The notes beneath the pieces were generated by a model. That model was not told the origin of the DNA. It saw nothing but the letters and a program-made list of their open reading frames with translations, and did no database searches. This document shows positions 17,922 to 25,799 of a DNA stretch of 64,000 nt, one piece after another. Position numbers and translations under genes: made by a program. This DNA is from Croceivirga lutea (GTDB lineage Bacteria; Bacteroidota; Bacteroidia; Flavobacteriales; Flavobacteriaceae). Where the stretch lies: positions 434,001 to 498,000 of the forward strand of contig NZ_JACJUK010000002.1 of NCBI RefSeq assembly GCF_014235875.1, written 5' to 3'. Each line of letters begins with the position of its first letter. Positions within the stretch are counted from its first letter, which is position 1.

Positions 17922-17929
17922 TAAATTTG
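17922..17929 (+). promoter_or_regulatory. Putative -7 box (TAAATTTG) of gpsA
   Basis: It matches the Bacteroidota TAnnTTTG element and sits 16 bp before the gpsA ATG. No clear -33 TTTG box at the usual spacing. Confidence 0.45.
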
Positions 17930-17945
17930 TAAAAAGCATTTTTTA

Positions 17946-18944
17946 ATGGAGAAACCTAGCATTGCAGTTATTGGTGGTGGAAGTTGGGCAACAGCTTTGG
18001 TAAAAATTTTAACCGAAAATGACAATACCATTTCTTGGTATATGCGCAGCATTTATGCGGTTGAACATATTAAAAGAGAAGAACACAACCCTAACTACTT
18101 AAGCTCTGTAGAGTTACATACTAATAAATTAGTACTAACTACAGATATTAACCAAGCTGTAGCTGCGGCTGAAATTTTAATTTTTGCTATACCCTCTGCG
18201 TTTTTGTATGCTGAATTGGAGAAACTAAACCAATCTCTTGAAAACAAATTAATTTTCTCAGCCATTAAAGGCATTGTTCCAGAAACAGGTTTAATTGTTG
18301 GAGAACACTTTCATAAAAATCATAATGTTCCTTTTAAAAATATCGGAGTAATTACTGGGCCATGCCATGCAGAGGAGGTTGCTTTAGAGCGTCTATCTTA
18401 CCTCACCATTGCTTGCGCTGACGATAAAAAAGCTAAGCTATTGGCCAAACTTCTAGAGAACGAATACATAAAGACCAAAATATCTGATGATATCATCGGA
18501 ACAGAATACGCTGCTATGCTTAAGAATATTTATGCTATCGCAGCTGGTATTGCTCACGGACTTGGTTATGGTGATAATTTTCAAAGCGTTTTAATGAGTA
18601 ACGCTATAAGAGAAATGAAGCGTTTTATAGACCGCATTTACAAAATGAAGCGTAACATTAATAACTCTGCTTACTTGGGTGATTTATTAGTTACTGGTTA
18701 TTCAACGTTTAGCCGTAACCGTATGTTTGGTAATATGATTGGTAAAGGTTACACCGTTAAAAGCGCCATGATGGAAATGAATATGGTAGCTGAAGGTTAC
18801 TACGCTACCAAAAGCGCCCACTTATTAATGGAAAAGATTGAAAAAAAATCGAAAACACCTATCATTACAGCGGTATATCAAATACTATACGAACATAAAG
18901 ATCCTAAAAAAACATTTAAGAAGTTAACAGAAAAACTAGACTAA
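17946..18944 (+). CDS. gpsA: NAD(P)H-dependent glycerol-3-phosphate dehydrogenase
   Basis: This 332-residue cytosolic enzyme reduces dihydroxyacetone phosphate to sn-glycerol-3-phosphate for phospholipid synthesis. It has the N-terminal Rossmann motif VIGGGSWATAL (about residues 8-18), VITGPCHAEEV, YAAMLKNIYAIAAGIAHGL with the catalytic lysine, and YLGDLLVTGYSTFSRNR with the phosphate-binding region. Length is normal for GpsA. It is divergent from the malonate operon. A serine hydrolase gene and the opposing catabolic enzyme GlpD follow. Confidence 0.93.
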   Translation: MEKPSIAVIGGGSWATALVKILTENDNTISWYMRSIYAVEHIKREEHNPNYLSSVELHTNKLVLTTDINQAVAAAEILIFAIPSAFLYAELEKLNQSLENKLIFSAIKGIVPETGLIVGEHFHKNHNVPFKNIGVITGPCHAEEVALERLSYLTIACADDKKAKLLAKLLENEYIKTKISDDIIGTEYAAMLKNIYAIAAGIAHGLGYGDNFQSVLMSNAIREMKRFIDRIYKMKRNINNSAYLGDLLVTGYSTFSRNRMFGNMIGKGYTVKSAMMEMNMVAEGYYATKSAHLLMEKIEKKSKTPIITAVYQILYEHKDPKKTFKKLTEKLD

Positions 18945-18964
18945 AAAGTTGATTTCATTACTTT

Positions 18965-18972
18965 TAGGTTTG
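18965..18972 (+). promoter_or_regulatory. Putative -7 box (TAGGTTTG) of serine hydrolase gene
   Basis: It matches TAnnTTTG, 15 bp upstream of the ATG at 18988 and just after the gpsA stop. This suggests the hydrolase has its own promoter. Confidence 0.45.
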
Positions 18973-18987
18973 TAACCTTTACCTGTA

Positions 18988-20259
18988 ATGACCAAAACCA
19001 CACTTTTTTTAGTATTTAGTTTCTCGCTATTTTTTTTAACTCCTGGGTTTTCTCAAGAACTACCAAAAGCTACTCCAGAAGAAGTAGGGGTATCAACACA
19101 GCGCTTAAACTTTTTAACTCAAAATATGGAGCAATATGTTGCTAATAATCAACTGCCCGGTGCCGTAGTTTTATTAGCTCGTAAAAACAAGGTTTTTTAT
19201 CACCAAACTTTTGGATTTTTAGACAAAGAAGCCAAGACGACAATGCCAAGCAATGCCATTTTTAGAATTGCTTCTCAAACCAAAGCCATAGTTAGCGTTG
19301 CAATTATGATATTGCAAGAAGAAGGCCAATTGAATATTACAGACCCGCTATCTAAATACATCCCAGAATTCAAAGAAAGTACGGTTGCCGTTACTGGTGA
19401 AAACGATGGGTATACTATTGAAAAAGCCAAAAGAGAAATTACCCTAAGAGATTTGCTTACCCATACAGCTGGTATTGGATATGGTTATGGCCCAGCCGCA
19501 GTTAAATGGAAAGAAGCCGGTATACAAGGTTGGTATTTTGCTGACAAAAACGAACCCATTTTAGAAACCATAAAACGAATGGCCAAACTACCTATGGATG
19601 CCCAACCTGGCGAAAAATGGGTGTACGGGTATAATACAGACATCTTGGGAGCTGTCGTAGAAGTGATTTCAAAACAAACGTTAGCTACTTTTTTAAAAGA
19701 GCGTATTTTAAAACCTTTAGAGATGAACGATACCCATTTCTATTTGCCAAAGGATAAGAAAGATAGGTTAGCAACCGTATATTCTTATGAAAATACAGCG
19801 TTGCAACGTGCCCCCAACCCCGGACATATGGTAGGGCAAGGCATGTACGTAGAAGGACCTCGAAAAAGTTATTCTGGTGGTGCTGGGTATTTATGTACCG
19901 CCGAAGATTACGCTAAATTTTTATTAATGCTAAGTAATAATGGCACCTATAATGACAAAAGAATTTTATCTAGAAAAACAGTTGAGTTGATGACTACCAA
20001 TCATCACGGTGCCTTAAAGGTGGAAGAAGATTTTGGTATAGGTTTTGGTCTTGGCTTTAGAACCGTAGAAAACCTAGGAACTCGCGGTAAATTGGGTTCA
20101 GTTGGTGAATATGGCTGGGGCGGGGCTTATCACTCTACCTATTGGGTAGACCCCAAAGAAGAATTAGTAGTGGTCTACTTAACAAACGTTATACCAGCAA
20201 ATGGTTTAGACGACCACGAAAAATTAAGGAATTTGGTATACCAAGCACTTGTGGATTAA
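18988..20259 (+). CDS. Serine hydrolase, class C beta-lactamase-like, secreted
   Basis: This 423-residue protein has a signal peptide (LFLVFSFSLFFLTPGFSQ) and a beta-lactamase/penicillin-binding-like domain. The catalytic SxxK is Ser96-Lys99 in FRIASQTKAIVS, the YxN motif is in WVYGYNTDILGAVVEV, and the third motif region is YGWGGAYHSTYWVDP, where family members usually have HxG or KxG. Such enzymes are esterases, D-aminopeptidases or PBP-like proteins more often than resistance lactamases. It overlaps the convergent glpD by 4 bp. Periplasmic location is expected. Confidence 0.88.
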   Translation: MTKTTLFLVFSFSLFFLTPGFSQELPKATPEEVGVSTQRLNFLTQNMEQYVANNQLPGAVVLLARKNKVFYHQTFGFLDKEAKTTMPSNAIFRIASQTKAIVSVAIMILQEEGQLNITDPLSKYIPEFKESTVAVTGENDGYTIEKAKREITLRDLLTHTAGIGYGYGPAAVKWKEAGIQGWYFADKNEPILETIKRMAKLPMDAQPGEKWVYGYNTDILGAVVEVISKQTLATFLKERILKPLEMNDTHFYLPKDKKDRLATVYSYENTALQRAPNPGHMVGQGMYVEGPRKSYSGGAGYLCTAEDYAKFLLMLSNNGTYNDKRILSRKTVELMTTNHHGALKVEEDFGIGFGLGFRTVENLGTRGKLGSVGEYGWGGAYHSTYWVDPKEELVVVYLTNVIPANGLDDHEKLRNLVYQALVD

Positions 20260-21929
20260 CTTACATTACGCTCCATACTAAAATCTGAGTGTAGCTTAAT
20301 TTCTTTTTGGAGTGTCTCATTAAATTGTTGAAGCTTCTCATTATTGTACCCAAAATAGTTTTTAAAATCTTCGAGTATGGGTTGAAGGTAATTTTGAACA
20401 CTTTCTATGTCAAAATACAAACGGCCAGTTCGGCGAATAAAAAAGTCTAACGGACTTACTACCATTTCAAACTCAATTGCAAACTTTAATTCTGCTCGTA
20501 ATAAGTTTAGATAATTATCTACGTCTGAGTAAGTTTTATAGTGCTCTAAAATATGTTCTGTTTGTTTACCGTAGGTTGTAACCAAGTACCAGGCATCATA
20601 CTCTGAAAACCCATCTGAGGCCAACACTTTGTGCACTTGCTTGATATACTTTTTTACGCTTTTATATTTTTTAAAGTCGTTACCACAAAGTGGAATCTTA
20701 TCTGTATAACAGTCTTTTGCTTCTAGTTTATAATCTTCTTTAAGTCTGGCGGTTACTTTATTAACGGTACGCTCGGCCATTTTACGATAACCGGTAAGTT
20801 TACCCCCTGCAATACTTATTAAGCCCGAGTCTGAAATAAAAATTTCATCTTTTCTAGATAATTCTGATGCCGATTTACCGTCTTCATGTATTAAGGGGCG
20901 TAAACCTGCCCATGAGGATATAATATCTTCCATTTCTAAATGAATATCTGGGAACATATTATTCACGGCAGATATTAAATAAATAGCATCTGCTAAATCT
21001 GTTTGCACGCTATCTTTATTTGCGTCATAATTGGTATCTGTGGTACCTATGTAGGTAATTTTACCTCTAGGGATGGCAAACATCATTCTACCGTCTGGAA
21101 TATCAAAATAAACCGATTGTTTAACAGGCAATTTTTCAAAAGGGAACACCAAATGCACGCCTTTTGTTAAGTGTAATCGTTTTCCTTTTTTAGAATTATT
21201 TATTGCTCTTAGTTCATCTACCCAAGGCCCCGCAGCACTAACCACGTATTTTGCTTTTATTTCAAAAGCCTCATTGGTAAGAACATCAGTAACCGTAACC
21301 CCTGCTATTTTTTCTTCTTCATATAAAAACCCAGTAACTTCAGCATAGTTTAATGCTAGGGTACCATAATGCAAGCTAGTTTTTAAATTCTCTATAGTAA
21401 GTCTCGCATCATCTGTGCGGTATTCGGCATAAAAACCTGCACCATTCAAAATTTTCTTTGGTAAAAGTGGTTCTTTTTTTAAAGCTTCCTTTTTTTCTAA
21501 CATTTGCCTTTTATCATCACCTGATACCTGTGCTAGAATATCGTAAACCTTAAGCCCTATGGAAGTTAACCATTTGCCATAGCTACCCCCTTCTATTAAT
21601 GGTAACAACATTTTTTCTGGAAGCACCAAATGCGGTGCTAATTTATGAACAATAGCACGTTCTGAACCTACTTCTTTAACCAACCAAAAATCGAATTGCT
21701 TTAAGTACCGTAGCCCTCCATGGATTAGTTTTGTAGACTTACTACTAGTGCCAGAGGCATAATCACCTTTTTCTAATAAAACAACTTTTAGTCCTCTAGA
21801 GGCGGCATCTAAGGCAATGCCTGCTCCAGTAATTCCACCGCCAATAACAACTAAATCAAAGGTGGTGTTTTTTAAATCTGTTCTTATTTTGGTTCTATCT
21901 AATGCAGAAAAACGTAGTGGGGATGTCAT
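20256..21929 (-). CDS. glpD: FAD-dependent glycerol-3-phosphate dehydrogenase
   Basis: This 557-residue flavoenzyme oxidises glycerol-3-phosphate to dihydroxyacetone phosphate and passes electrons to the quinone pool at the inner membrane. The N-terminal FAD-binding motif is VVIGGGITGAG, followed by YASGTSSKSTKLIHGGLRYL cut at KSTKLIHGG, a GlpD signature. GMMF-like RMMFAIPRGKITYIGTTD and a C-terminal region of about 150 residues (DAO_C) complete it. No glpK or glpF lies beside it. It sits near gpsA, which makes the opposite reaction. Confidence 0.92.
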   Translation of the reverse strand: MTSPLRFSALDRTKIRTDLKNTTFDLVVIGGGITGAGIALDAASRGLKVVLLEKGDYASGTSSKSTKLIHGGLRYLKQFDFWLVKEVGSERAIVHKLAPHLVLPEKMLLPLIEGGSYGKWLTSIGLKVYDILAQVSGDDKRQMLEKKEALKKEPLLPKKILNGAGFYAEYRTDDARLTIENLKTSLHYGTLALNYAEVTGFLYEEEKIAGVTVTDVLTNEAFEIKAKYVVSAAGPWVDELRAINNSKKGKRLHLTKGVHLVFPFEKLPVKQSVYFDIPDGRMMFAIPRGKITYIGTTDTNYDANKDSVQTDLADAIYLISAVNNMFPDIHLEMEDIISSWAGLRPLIHEDGKSASELSRKDEIFISDSGLISIAGGKLTGYRKMAERTVNKVTARLKEDYKLEAKDCYTDKIPLCGNDFKKYKSVKKYIKQVHKVLASDGFSEYDAWYLVTTYGKQTEHILEHYKTYSDVDNYLNLLRAELKFAIEFEMVVSPLDFFIRRTGRLYFDIESVQNYLQPILEDFKNYFGYNNEKLQQFNETLQKEIKLHSDFSMERNVS

Positions 21930-21963
21930 AAACTAATTTTGGCTAACCCTTAAAAATACTGGT

Positions 21964-22272
21964 TTATTTTTTGAATTCGTACTCGCGTTGTACTTCGCAA
22001 ATTCTCACCTTATACCACGAATACCAATCAGAAATTCCCTTTTGCTGTGCTAATTTGTGGTCTAACTGTTGTTTCCAATTGGCAATGGCTTCCATACTTT
22101 TCCAATAACTTACAGATATACCTAAACCTGACCTTGCCGATTCAAACTCTAAAAAACCTGGTTGTTTTCTTGCGAGTTCTTCCATCAGAATAGCAGTTTC
22201 ATTATAACCTTCATCTACATCTGTTCGGTAATTAGAAAAAATTACGGCATAATATGGTTTATTAACTAACAT
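21964..22272 (-). CDS. Antibiotic biosynthesis monooxygenase (ABM)-domain protein
   Basis: This 102-residue protein has a dimeric alpha/beta-barrel (ABM-like) layout: YYAVIFSNYRTD, MEELARKQPGFLEFESAR, GISVSYWKSMEAIANWKQQ and WYKVRICEV. ABM-fold proteins include small cofactor-free oxygenases and heme-degrading enzymes; a conserved catalytic set cannot be assigned. It shares its first base with the end of the upstream 118-aa gene (ATG start within the TAA overlap), so the two are co-transcribed, with glpD 34 bp downstream. Confidence 0.8.
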   Translation of the reverse strand: MLVNKPYYAVIFSNYRTDVDEGYNETAILMEELARKQPGFLEFESARSGLGISVSYWKSMEAIANWKQQLDHKLAQQKGISDWYSWYKVRICEVQREYEFKK

Positions 22273-22628
22273 TAAGATATAAAGTTGTTTTCTAAGAAAT
22301 AATTTACCAATGCTTCTTTCATTAAAACAGATTGTTCACCGGCTTTTAGGCTCGGCAATTCCTCTTTAATTTTATAGTGTGGCCAACCTTCATCATCAAA
22401 AAAATCAAACTCATAATACCCATATGGTTCTAGCAATCTACAAATAGCAATATGCATTAAGTTTATTTTTTCATCTTTTTTAAAGGTTCTATTTAATTGA
22501 TTAAGCTCCTGCAAACCAACTAAATATATAATAGAATCAAGGTCGAGTTGCTCCCCATCAGCAAATTGTGCAGAGAGTTTTTCAACCAATAATAACCACC
22601 TTTCTTTTACTTTTTCATCTCTCGCCAT
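22272..22628 (-). CDS. Conserved hypothetical protein
   Basis: This 118-residue acidic cytosolic protein has no signal peptide or membrane segment. Recognisable text such as DLDSIIYLVGLQELNQL, MHIAICRLLEPYGYYEFD and DEGWPHY resembles a conserved flavobacterial unknown, but no function is known to me. It is the first gene of a minus-strand cluster with the ABM-like protein and glpD. The spacing (1-bp overlap, then 34 bp) supports one transcript. Confidence 0.7.
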   Translation of the reverse strand: MARDEKVKERWLLLVEKLSAQFADGEQLDLDSIIYLVGLQELNQLNRTFKKDEKINLMHIAICRLLEPYGYYEFDFFDDEGWPHYKIKEELPSLKAGEQSVLMKEALVNYFLENNFIS

Positions 22629-22682
22629 ACCGCTTCAAAGATACATCTACCATTTATAAATTAATTACTACCAACAATACAA

Positions 22683-22709
22683 AACCAATTTAAAAATGAC
22701 CAATTGGTT
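22683..22709. repeat. Inverted repeat in divergent intergenic region
   Basis: The 8-bp arms AACCAATT (22683-22690) and AATTGGTT (22702-22709) have an 11-bp spacer. There is no following T-run, so it is more likely a protein-binding site than a terminator. It lies between the minus-strand 118-aa gene and the plus-strand membrane protein gene. Confidence 0.4.
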
Positions 22710-22754
22710 AGTTGTTTTGAATTGTAATTATCAATCAACCAAAAAAGTATAGTT

Positions 22755-23063
22755 ATGCAACATTCAATCTTACTTTCAGAAGAATCTACTCAAGTTACAA
22801 GAGTAGATATTGGAGCACTACAACGCCAAAAAGAAACTCAGCTACCAAAATGGATTAATGCTAATAGCTTACTATCTGTAAGTATAGTATCATTTTGTGT
22901 AATGCTAGCTTTAATAGGACTACCTATTTGGATAGCTGCTATTATTGCTGGTGCCGCAATAGGTTTTCAAGTGTATACCTATATAAAATCTGGCTTTGTA
23001 ATAACCCTCAACTTAAATGGCGAGGAACTCTCAGATGCAATTGAAAAAGATTTGAATCTTTAA
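22755..23063 (+). CDS. Small membrane protein, function unknown
   Basis: This 102-residue protein has a polar N-terminal 33 residues, two hydrophobic helices in about residues 36-78 (SVSIVSFCVMLALIGLPIW and IAAIIAGAAIGFQVYTYI) and a short acidic C-terminus. Probably an inner-membrane protein. No family is recognised with confidence. It is followed by cvpA after 42 bp, where a separate -7 box is visible, so the two need not share a transcript. Confidence 0.7.
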   Translation: MQHSILLSEESTQVTRVDIGALQRQKETQLPKWINANSLLSVSIVSFCVMLALIGLPIWIAAIIAGAAIGFQVYTYIKSGFVITLNLNGEELSDAIEKDLNL

Positions 23064-23083
23064 CCCTATTCGTACCTAAACTT

Positions 23084-23091
23084 TATATTTG
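23084..23091 (+). promoter_or_regulatory. Putative -7 box (TATATTTG) of cvpA-like gene
   Basis: It matches TAnnTTTG, 14 bp before the ATG at 23106. Confidence 0.45.
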
Positions 23092-23105
23092 CCTAAACAC
23101 TGGCA

Positions 23106-23645
23106 ATGAGTTTTCTAGATATTGTTTTAGGTATATTATTAATTTGGGGATTATACAAAGGCGTTAAAAATGGCTTGTTTGTAGAAATTGCGGCGATTGT
23201 TGCACTTATTGCTGGTATATACGGTGCTATTCATTTTTCTTACATTACTGCCGACTATCTTTCAGAACGGGTAGACTGGAATGAACGCCATATTACAACA
23301 ACCGCATTTATACTTACCTTTATTCTTATCTTAATTGCTGTGCATTTTGCTGGTAGGCTACTAACCAAAGTGGCCAACTTTGCAAAGCTAGGCACGCTAA
23401 ACAAATTAGCTGGTGGTATTTTTGGAGCACTTAAAGTTGCTATTATCTTAGGTGCAATTCTAATCTTCTTTGATAAAGTAAATTCAAAAGTGAATCTGAT
23501 TAACGAAGAAACTAAAAACGATTCTATCTTCTACACCCCGTTAAAAGATATAGGTGCCTTTGTGTTTAGTGCTGTTTTTGATGAAAACAATACCATACTA
23601 CCCGCTAACTCTAATCCCAATAAACCCGAAGAAATTACATTCTAA
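23106..23645 (+). CDS. CvpA family membrane protein
   Basis: This 179-residue protein has the four-helix CvpA (colicin V production) layout: FLDIVLGILLIWGLYKGVK, NGLFVEIAAIVALIAGIYG, FILTFILILIAVHFAGRLL and LAGGIFGALKVAIILGAIL. The polar tail is of about 40 residues. CvpA proteins act in the inner membrane and are linked to envelope integrity, but their molecular role is unresolved. It ends just before a non-coding region with repeated TCGTCGATA-type motifs. Confidence 0.87.
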   Translation: MSFLDIVLGILLIWGLYKGVKNGLFVEIAAIVALIAGIYGAIHFSYITADYLSERVDWNERHITTTAFILTFILILIAVHFAGRLLTKVANFAKLGTLNKLAGGIFGALKVAIILGAILIFFDKVNSKVNLINEETKNDSIFYTPLKDIGAFVFSAVFDENNTILPANSNPNKPEEITF

Positions 23646-23901
23646 CTTCCATTCGTCGACACTTTCGTCTATAGTTAGATGGTTGTTTTGAAGCGCTAGT
23701 TATAGCTATATACTTTAAAACGTAAGATTTTATCGACGAACGTTTTTGCTACATCACCATTCGTCGATACTTCTATTCTTAAATTACCACTCATCGATTA
23801 AAACCATGCTGTTCACGGTTTTTTGCATGCCACCCGTCGCCTCATTTTAATTTAGCAACAGATTAAAAAACCAATCAATACAAAACCCAAAGCTTAGTAA
23901 A
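23646..23901. promoter_or_regulatory. Non-coding region with TCGTCGATA-type motif cluster
   Basis: No ORF of note. Similar sites occur at 23649 (CCATTCGTCGACACTT), on the minus strand at 23740-23728 (TTCGTCGATAAAA), at 23757 (CCATTCGTCGATACTT) and at 23788 (CCACTCATCGATTAAAA). A weak copy lies at 23830 (CCACCCGTCGCC). A 7-bp inverted repeat TCTAACT / AGTTAGA (23641-23679) surrounds the first site. The cluster lies upstream of the first CAP lipoprotein gene and probably binds a regulator; the factor is unknown. Confidence 0.5.
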
Positions 23902-24387
23902 ATGAAAACAATCAACCTTTTACTTTTTCTAGTTTTAATAGCATTTACTTCTTGTAGCACTTCTGATGTAGCCGAAGAAGAAGAACTATTTGTTAGCACA
24001 GCTGCAAAAACAATGACTTCATCTGAAGAAGAAATGATGAATATTGTAAATGATCACAGAGTATCTATAGGTCTTAATGCTTTGGAATTTAGCGCAGATA
24101 CGTATAAGTATGCAACAGAGCACAACCAATATATGATAAGTAGAGGAAAATTAAGTCACGACAATTTTAGTTCAAGAGCATCTAAACTTGCTGGAGAAAC
24201 TAATGCTGTTTTCGTTGGTGAAAATGTAGCCAAAGATTTTGCAACCAACATGCAAGCATTTAATGGTTGGTATGAAAGTAGTGGACACCGAAATACTATG
24301 GAAGGTGATTTTACGCATACCGCAGTTAGCATAATAGTTAGTTCTGAAGGTAAGCCATATTTTACTCAGATTTTTATTAAAAAGTAA
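23902..24387 (+). CDS. CAP-domain (SCP-like) lipoprotein, copy 1
   Basis: This 161-residue protein has a lipoprotein signal (IAFTSC), an acidic linker (VAEEEELF) and a CAP domain of the cysteine-rich secretory/antigen-5/PR-1 superfamily. Visible motifs are NIVNDHRVSIGLNAL, GKLSHDNFSSRA with the first conserved His, FVGENVAKDF, WYESSGHRNTMEGDFTHTAV with the second His, and the closing YFTQIFIKK. Bacterial CAP proteins are exported and of uncertain enzymatic role. It is a paralogue of the next gene with the same lengths and motif spacing, which indicates tandem duplication. Confidence 0.87.
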   Translation: MKTINLLLFLVLIAFTSCSTSDVAEEEELFVSTAAKTMTSSEEEMMNIVNDHRVSIGLNALEFSADTYKYATEHNQYMISRGKLSHDNFSSRASKLAGETNAVFVGENVAKDFATNMQAFNGWYESSGHRNTMEGDFTHTAVSIIVSSEGKPYFTQIFIKK

Positions 24388-24390
24388 GTT

Positions 24391-24527
24391 AATCGATAAA
24401 CAACAACACTTTATCCCTAGCTAAAATTTAAATTCTGGATAAAACGATTTTTTCATCGGACAAACTGCCTTAAATCCCATAAAATGGCATGTTTATCCGA
24501 TGAAATTTTAGTTGTTATTTATCGATG
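24391..24527. repeat. Nested inverted repeat between two CAP genes
   Basis: Outer arms are AATCGATAAACAACAAC (24391-24407) and GTTGTTATTTATCGATG (24511-24527), pairing 15 of 17. Middle arms are CTAAAATTT (24421-24429) and AAATTTTAG (24503-24511). Inner arms are TTTCATCGGACAAAC (24451-24465) and GTTTATCCGATGAAA (24491-24505), pairing 14 of 15. The arms carry ATCGATAAA/ATCGGATAAA sequences related to the motif cluster upstream of the first CAP gene. It could be a set of paired binding sites, a long hairpin, or a small MITE-like element. Confidence 0.6.
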
Positions 24528-24657
24528 AGGCCTTATTGGTCCTTATTTTGCAGATTATCGAAAAAAAGTGGTTGCTTCTCGGAAATTTTAAAGTTCAACT
24601 TACCCCTTGAAGTAGATTCGCAGTGAAAGTTAAGCCCAAATCATTAAAACTTTTATT

Positions 24658-25146
24658 ATGAAATCTACTTATTTATTCGTTTTAGTTTTAGCCCTAGTTT
24701 TTACTTCTTGTTCTAAAGAAGAATCTTTTGAAAATGAGCAAGACCTTTTTGAGAGCACTGCTACTTTAAGCATGACAAGTTCTGAAGAAGAACTTTTTAA
24801 TCTTGTAAACGAATACAGAATTGCTGAAGGCTATACTGCTTTAATGTTTAGCTCGGAAGCCTATGTGGTTGCTGAAGACCACAATAAATATATGGTTAAG
24901 AAGAACAAAATTAGTCACGATAATTTCAACGCTCGTGCTACTAAATTAAAAGACAAAGCTAATGCAGTTTTTGTGGCAGAAAATGTAGCCAGAGATTTTA
25001 CCACTAACGCAGGTGTATTAAATGCTTGGTTAAATAGTGCTACCCATAAAAGAACATTAGAAGGCGATTATACACACACCGCAATTAAAATTACTGTTGA
25101 CAGTACTGGTAAACCTTATTTTACGCAACTGTTCTTCAGAAAGTAA
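24658..25146 (+). CDS. CAP-domain (SCP-like) lipoprotein, copy 2
   Basis: This 162-residue paralogue of the preceding gene has lipobox LVFTSC, an acidic linker (ENEQDLFES), LVNEYRIAEGYTAL, NKISHDNFNARA, FVAENVARDF, WLNSATHKRTLEGDYTHTAI and the terminal YFTQLFFRK. The two conserved histidines are kept. Exported, probably anchored in a membrane by lipid. The two copies are clearly diverged at the sequence level, so the duplication is not recent. A terminator follows at 25193. Confidence 0.87.
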   Translation: MKSTYLFVLVLALVFTSCSKEESFENEQDLFESTATLSMTSSEEELFNLVNEYRIAEGYTALMFSSEAYVVAEDHNKYMVKKNKISHDNFNARATKLKDKANAVFVAENVARDFTTNAGVLNAWLNSATHKRTLEGDYTHTAIKITVDSTGKPYFTQLFFRK

Positions 25147-25192
25147 AAAATTAAGTGTTTCATAAGTAATATTAAGTAACATGTGATTTGGC

Positions 25193-25221
25193 AAAAAGAC
25201 CCCGCTCGTGGGTCTTTTTTT
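25193..25221 (+). terminator. Intrinsic terminator after CAP copy 2
   Basis: The stem AAAAGACCC / GGGTCTTTT has a short loop and is followed by a seven-T run. Confidence 0.85.
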
Positions 25222-25259
25222 ATTGATTGAACTTAAGTACCTTAACAAAAAAATCTTTT

Positions 25260-25799
25260 ATGGCTATTAAAACTCCTTTTAACTTAAACAAATGGTTAGA
25301 AGAAAATAGAGACACGCTAAAACCTCCTGTTGGCAATAAAAATTTATACAAAGAGTCTGGAGATTATATTGTAATGGTTGTTGCAGGCCCAAATGCTCGT
25401 AAAGATTACCATTATAATGAAACTGAAGAGCTGTTTTATCAATTAGAAGGTAATATTGAAGTTCATATTCAAGAAGATGGGGTAAAAAAAACAATGGCTT
25501 TAGGTCCAGGAGATATGTACTTGCATCCAGCTAAAGTACCACACTCACCCGTTAGGCATGAAGGTTCTATAGGTTTGGTTATAGAGCGAAAAAGAAAAGA
25601 AATGAAAGTAGATGATGGACTGCTTTGGTTTTGTGATAATTGTAATAACAAACTTTACGAAGTATACTTTACACTAGAAGATATTGAAAAAGACTTTTTA
25701 AGTCATTTCAAACATTTTTATGGTTCAAAAGATTTAAGAACCTGTGATAATTGTGGAACAGTAATGCCAGTTGATAAACGTTTTGTTGCAACCGAATGA
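25260..25799 (+). CDS. nbaC: 3-hydroxyanthranilate 3,4-dioxygenase
   Basis: This 179-residue cupin dioxygenase opens the ring of 3-hydroxyanthranilate in the kynurenine route of tryptophan degradation. Iron ligands fall at His51 and Glu57 (DYHYNETEE) and His95 (AKVPHSPVR). The second, rubredoxin-like metal site typical of bacterial HAO is complete: Cys125, Cys128 (CDNC) and Cys162, Cys165 (CDNC). All seven positions agree with the known bacterial enzyme numbering. The ATG at 25260 fits the family N-terminus. Its stop overlaps the DUF1304 start by 4 bp, giving an operon with the downstream ALDH gene. Confidence 0.93.
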   Translation: MAIKTPFNLNKWLEENRDTLKPPVGNKNLYKESGDYIVMVVAGPNARKDYHYNETEELFYQLEGNIEVHIQEDGVKKTMALGPGDMYLHPAKVPHSPVRHEGSIGLVIERKRKEMKVDDGLLWFCDNCNNKLYEVYFTLEDIEKDFLSHFKHFYGSKDLRTCDNCGTVMPVDKRFVATE

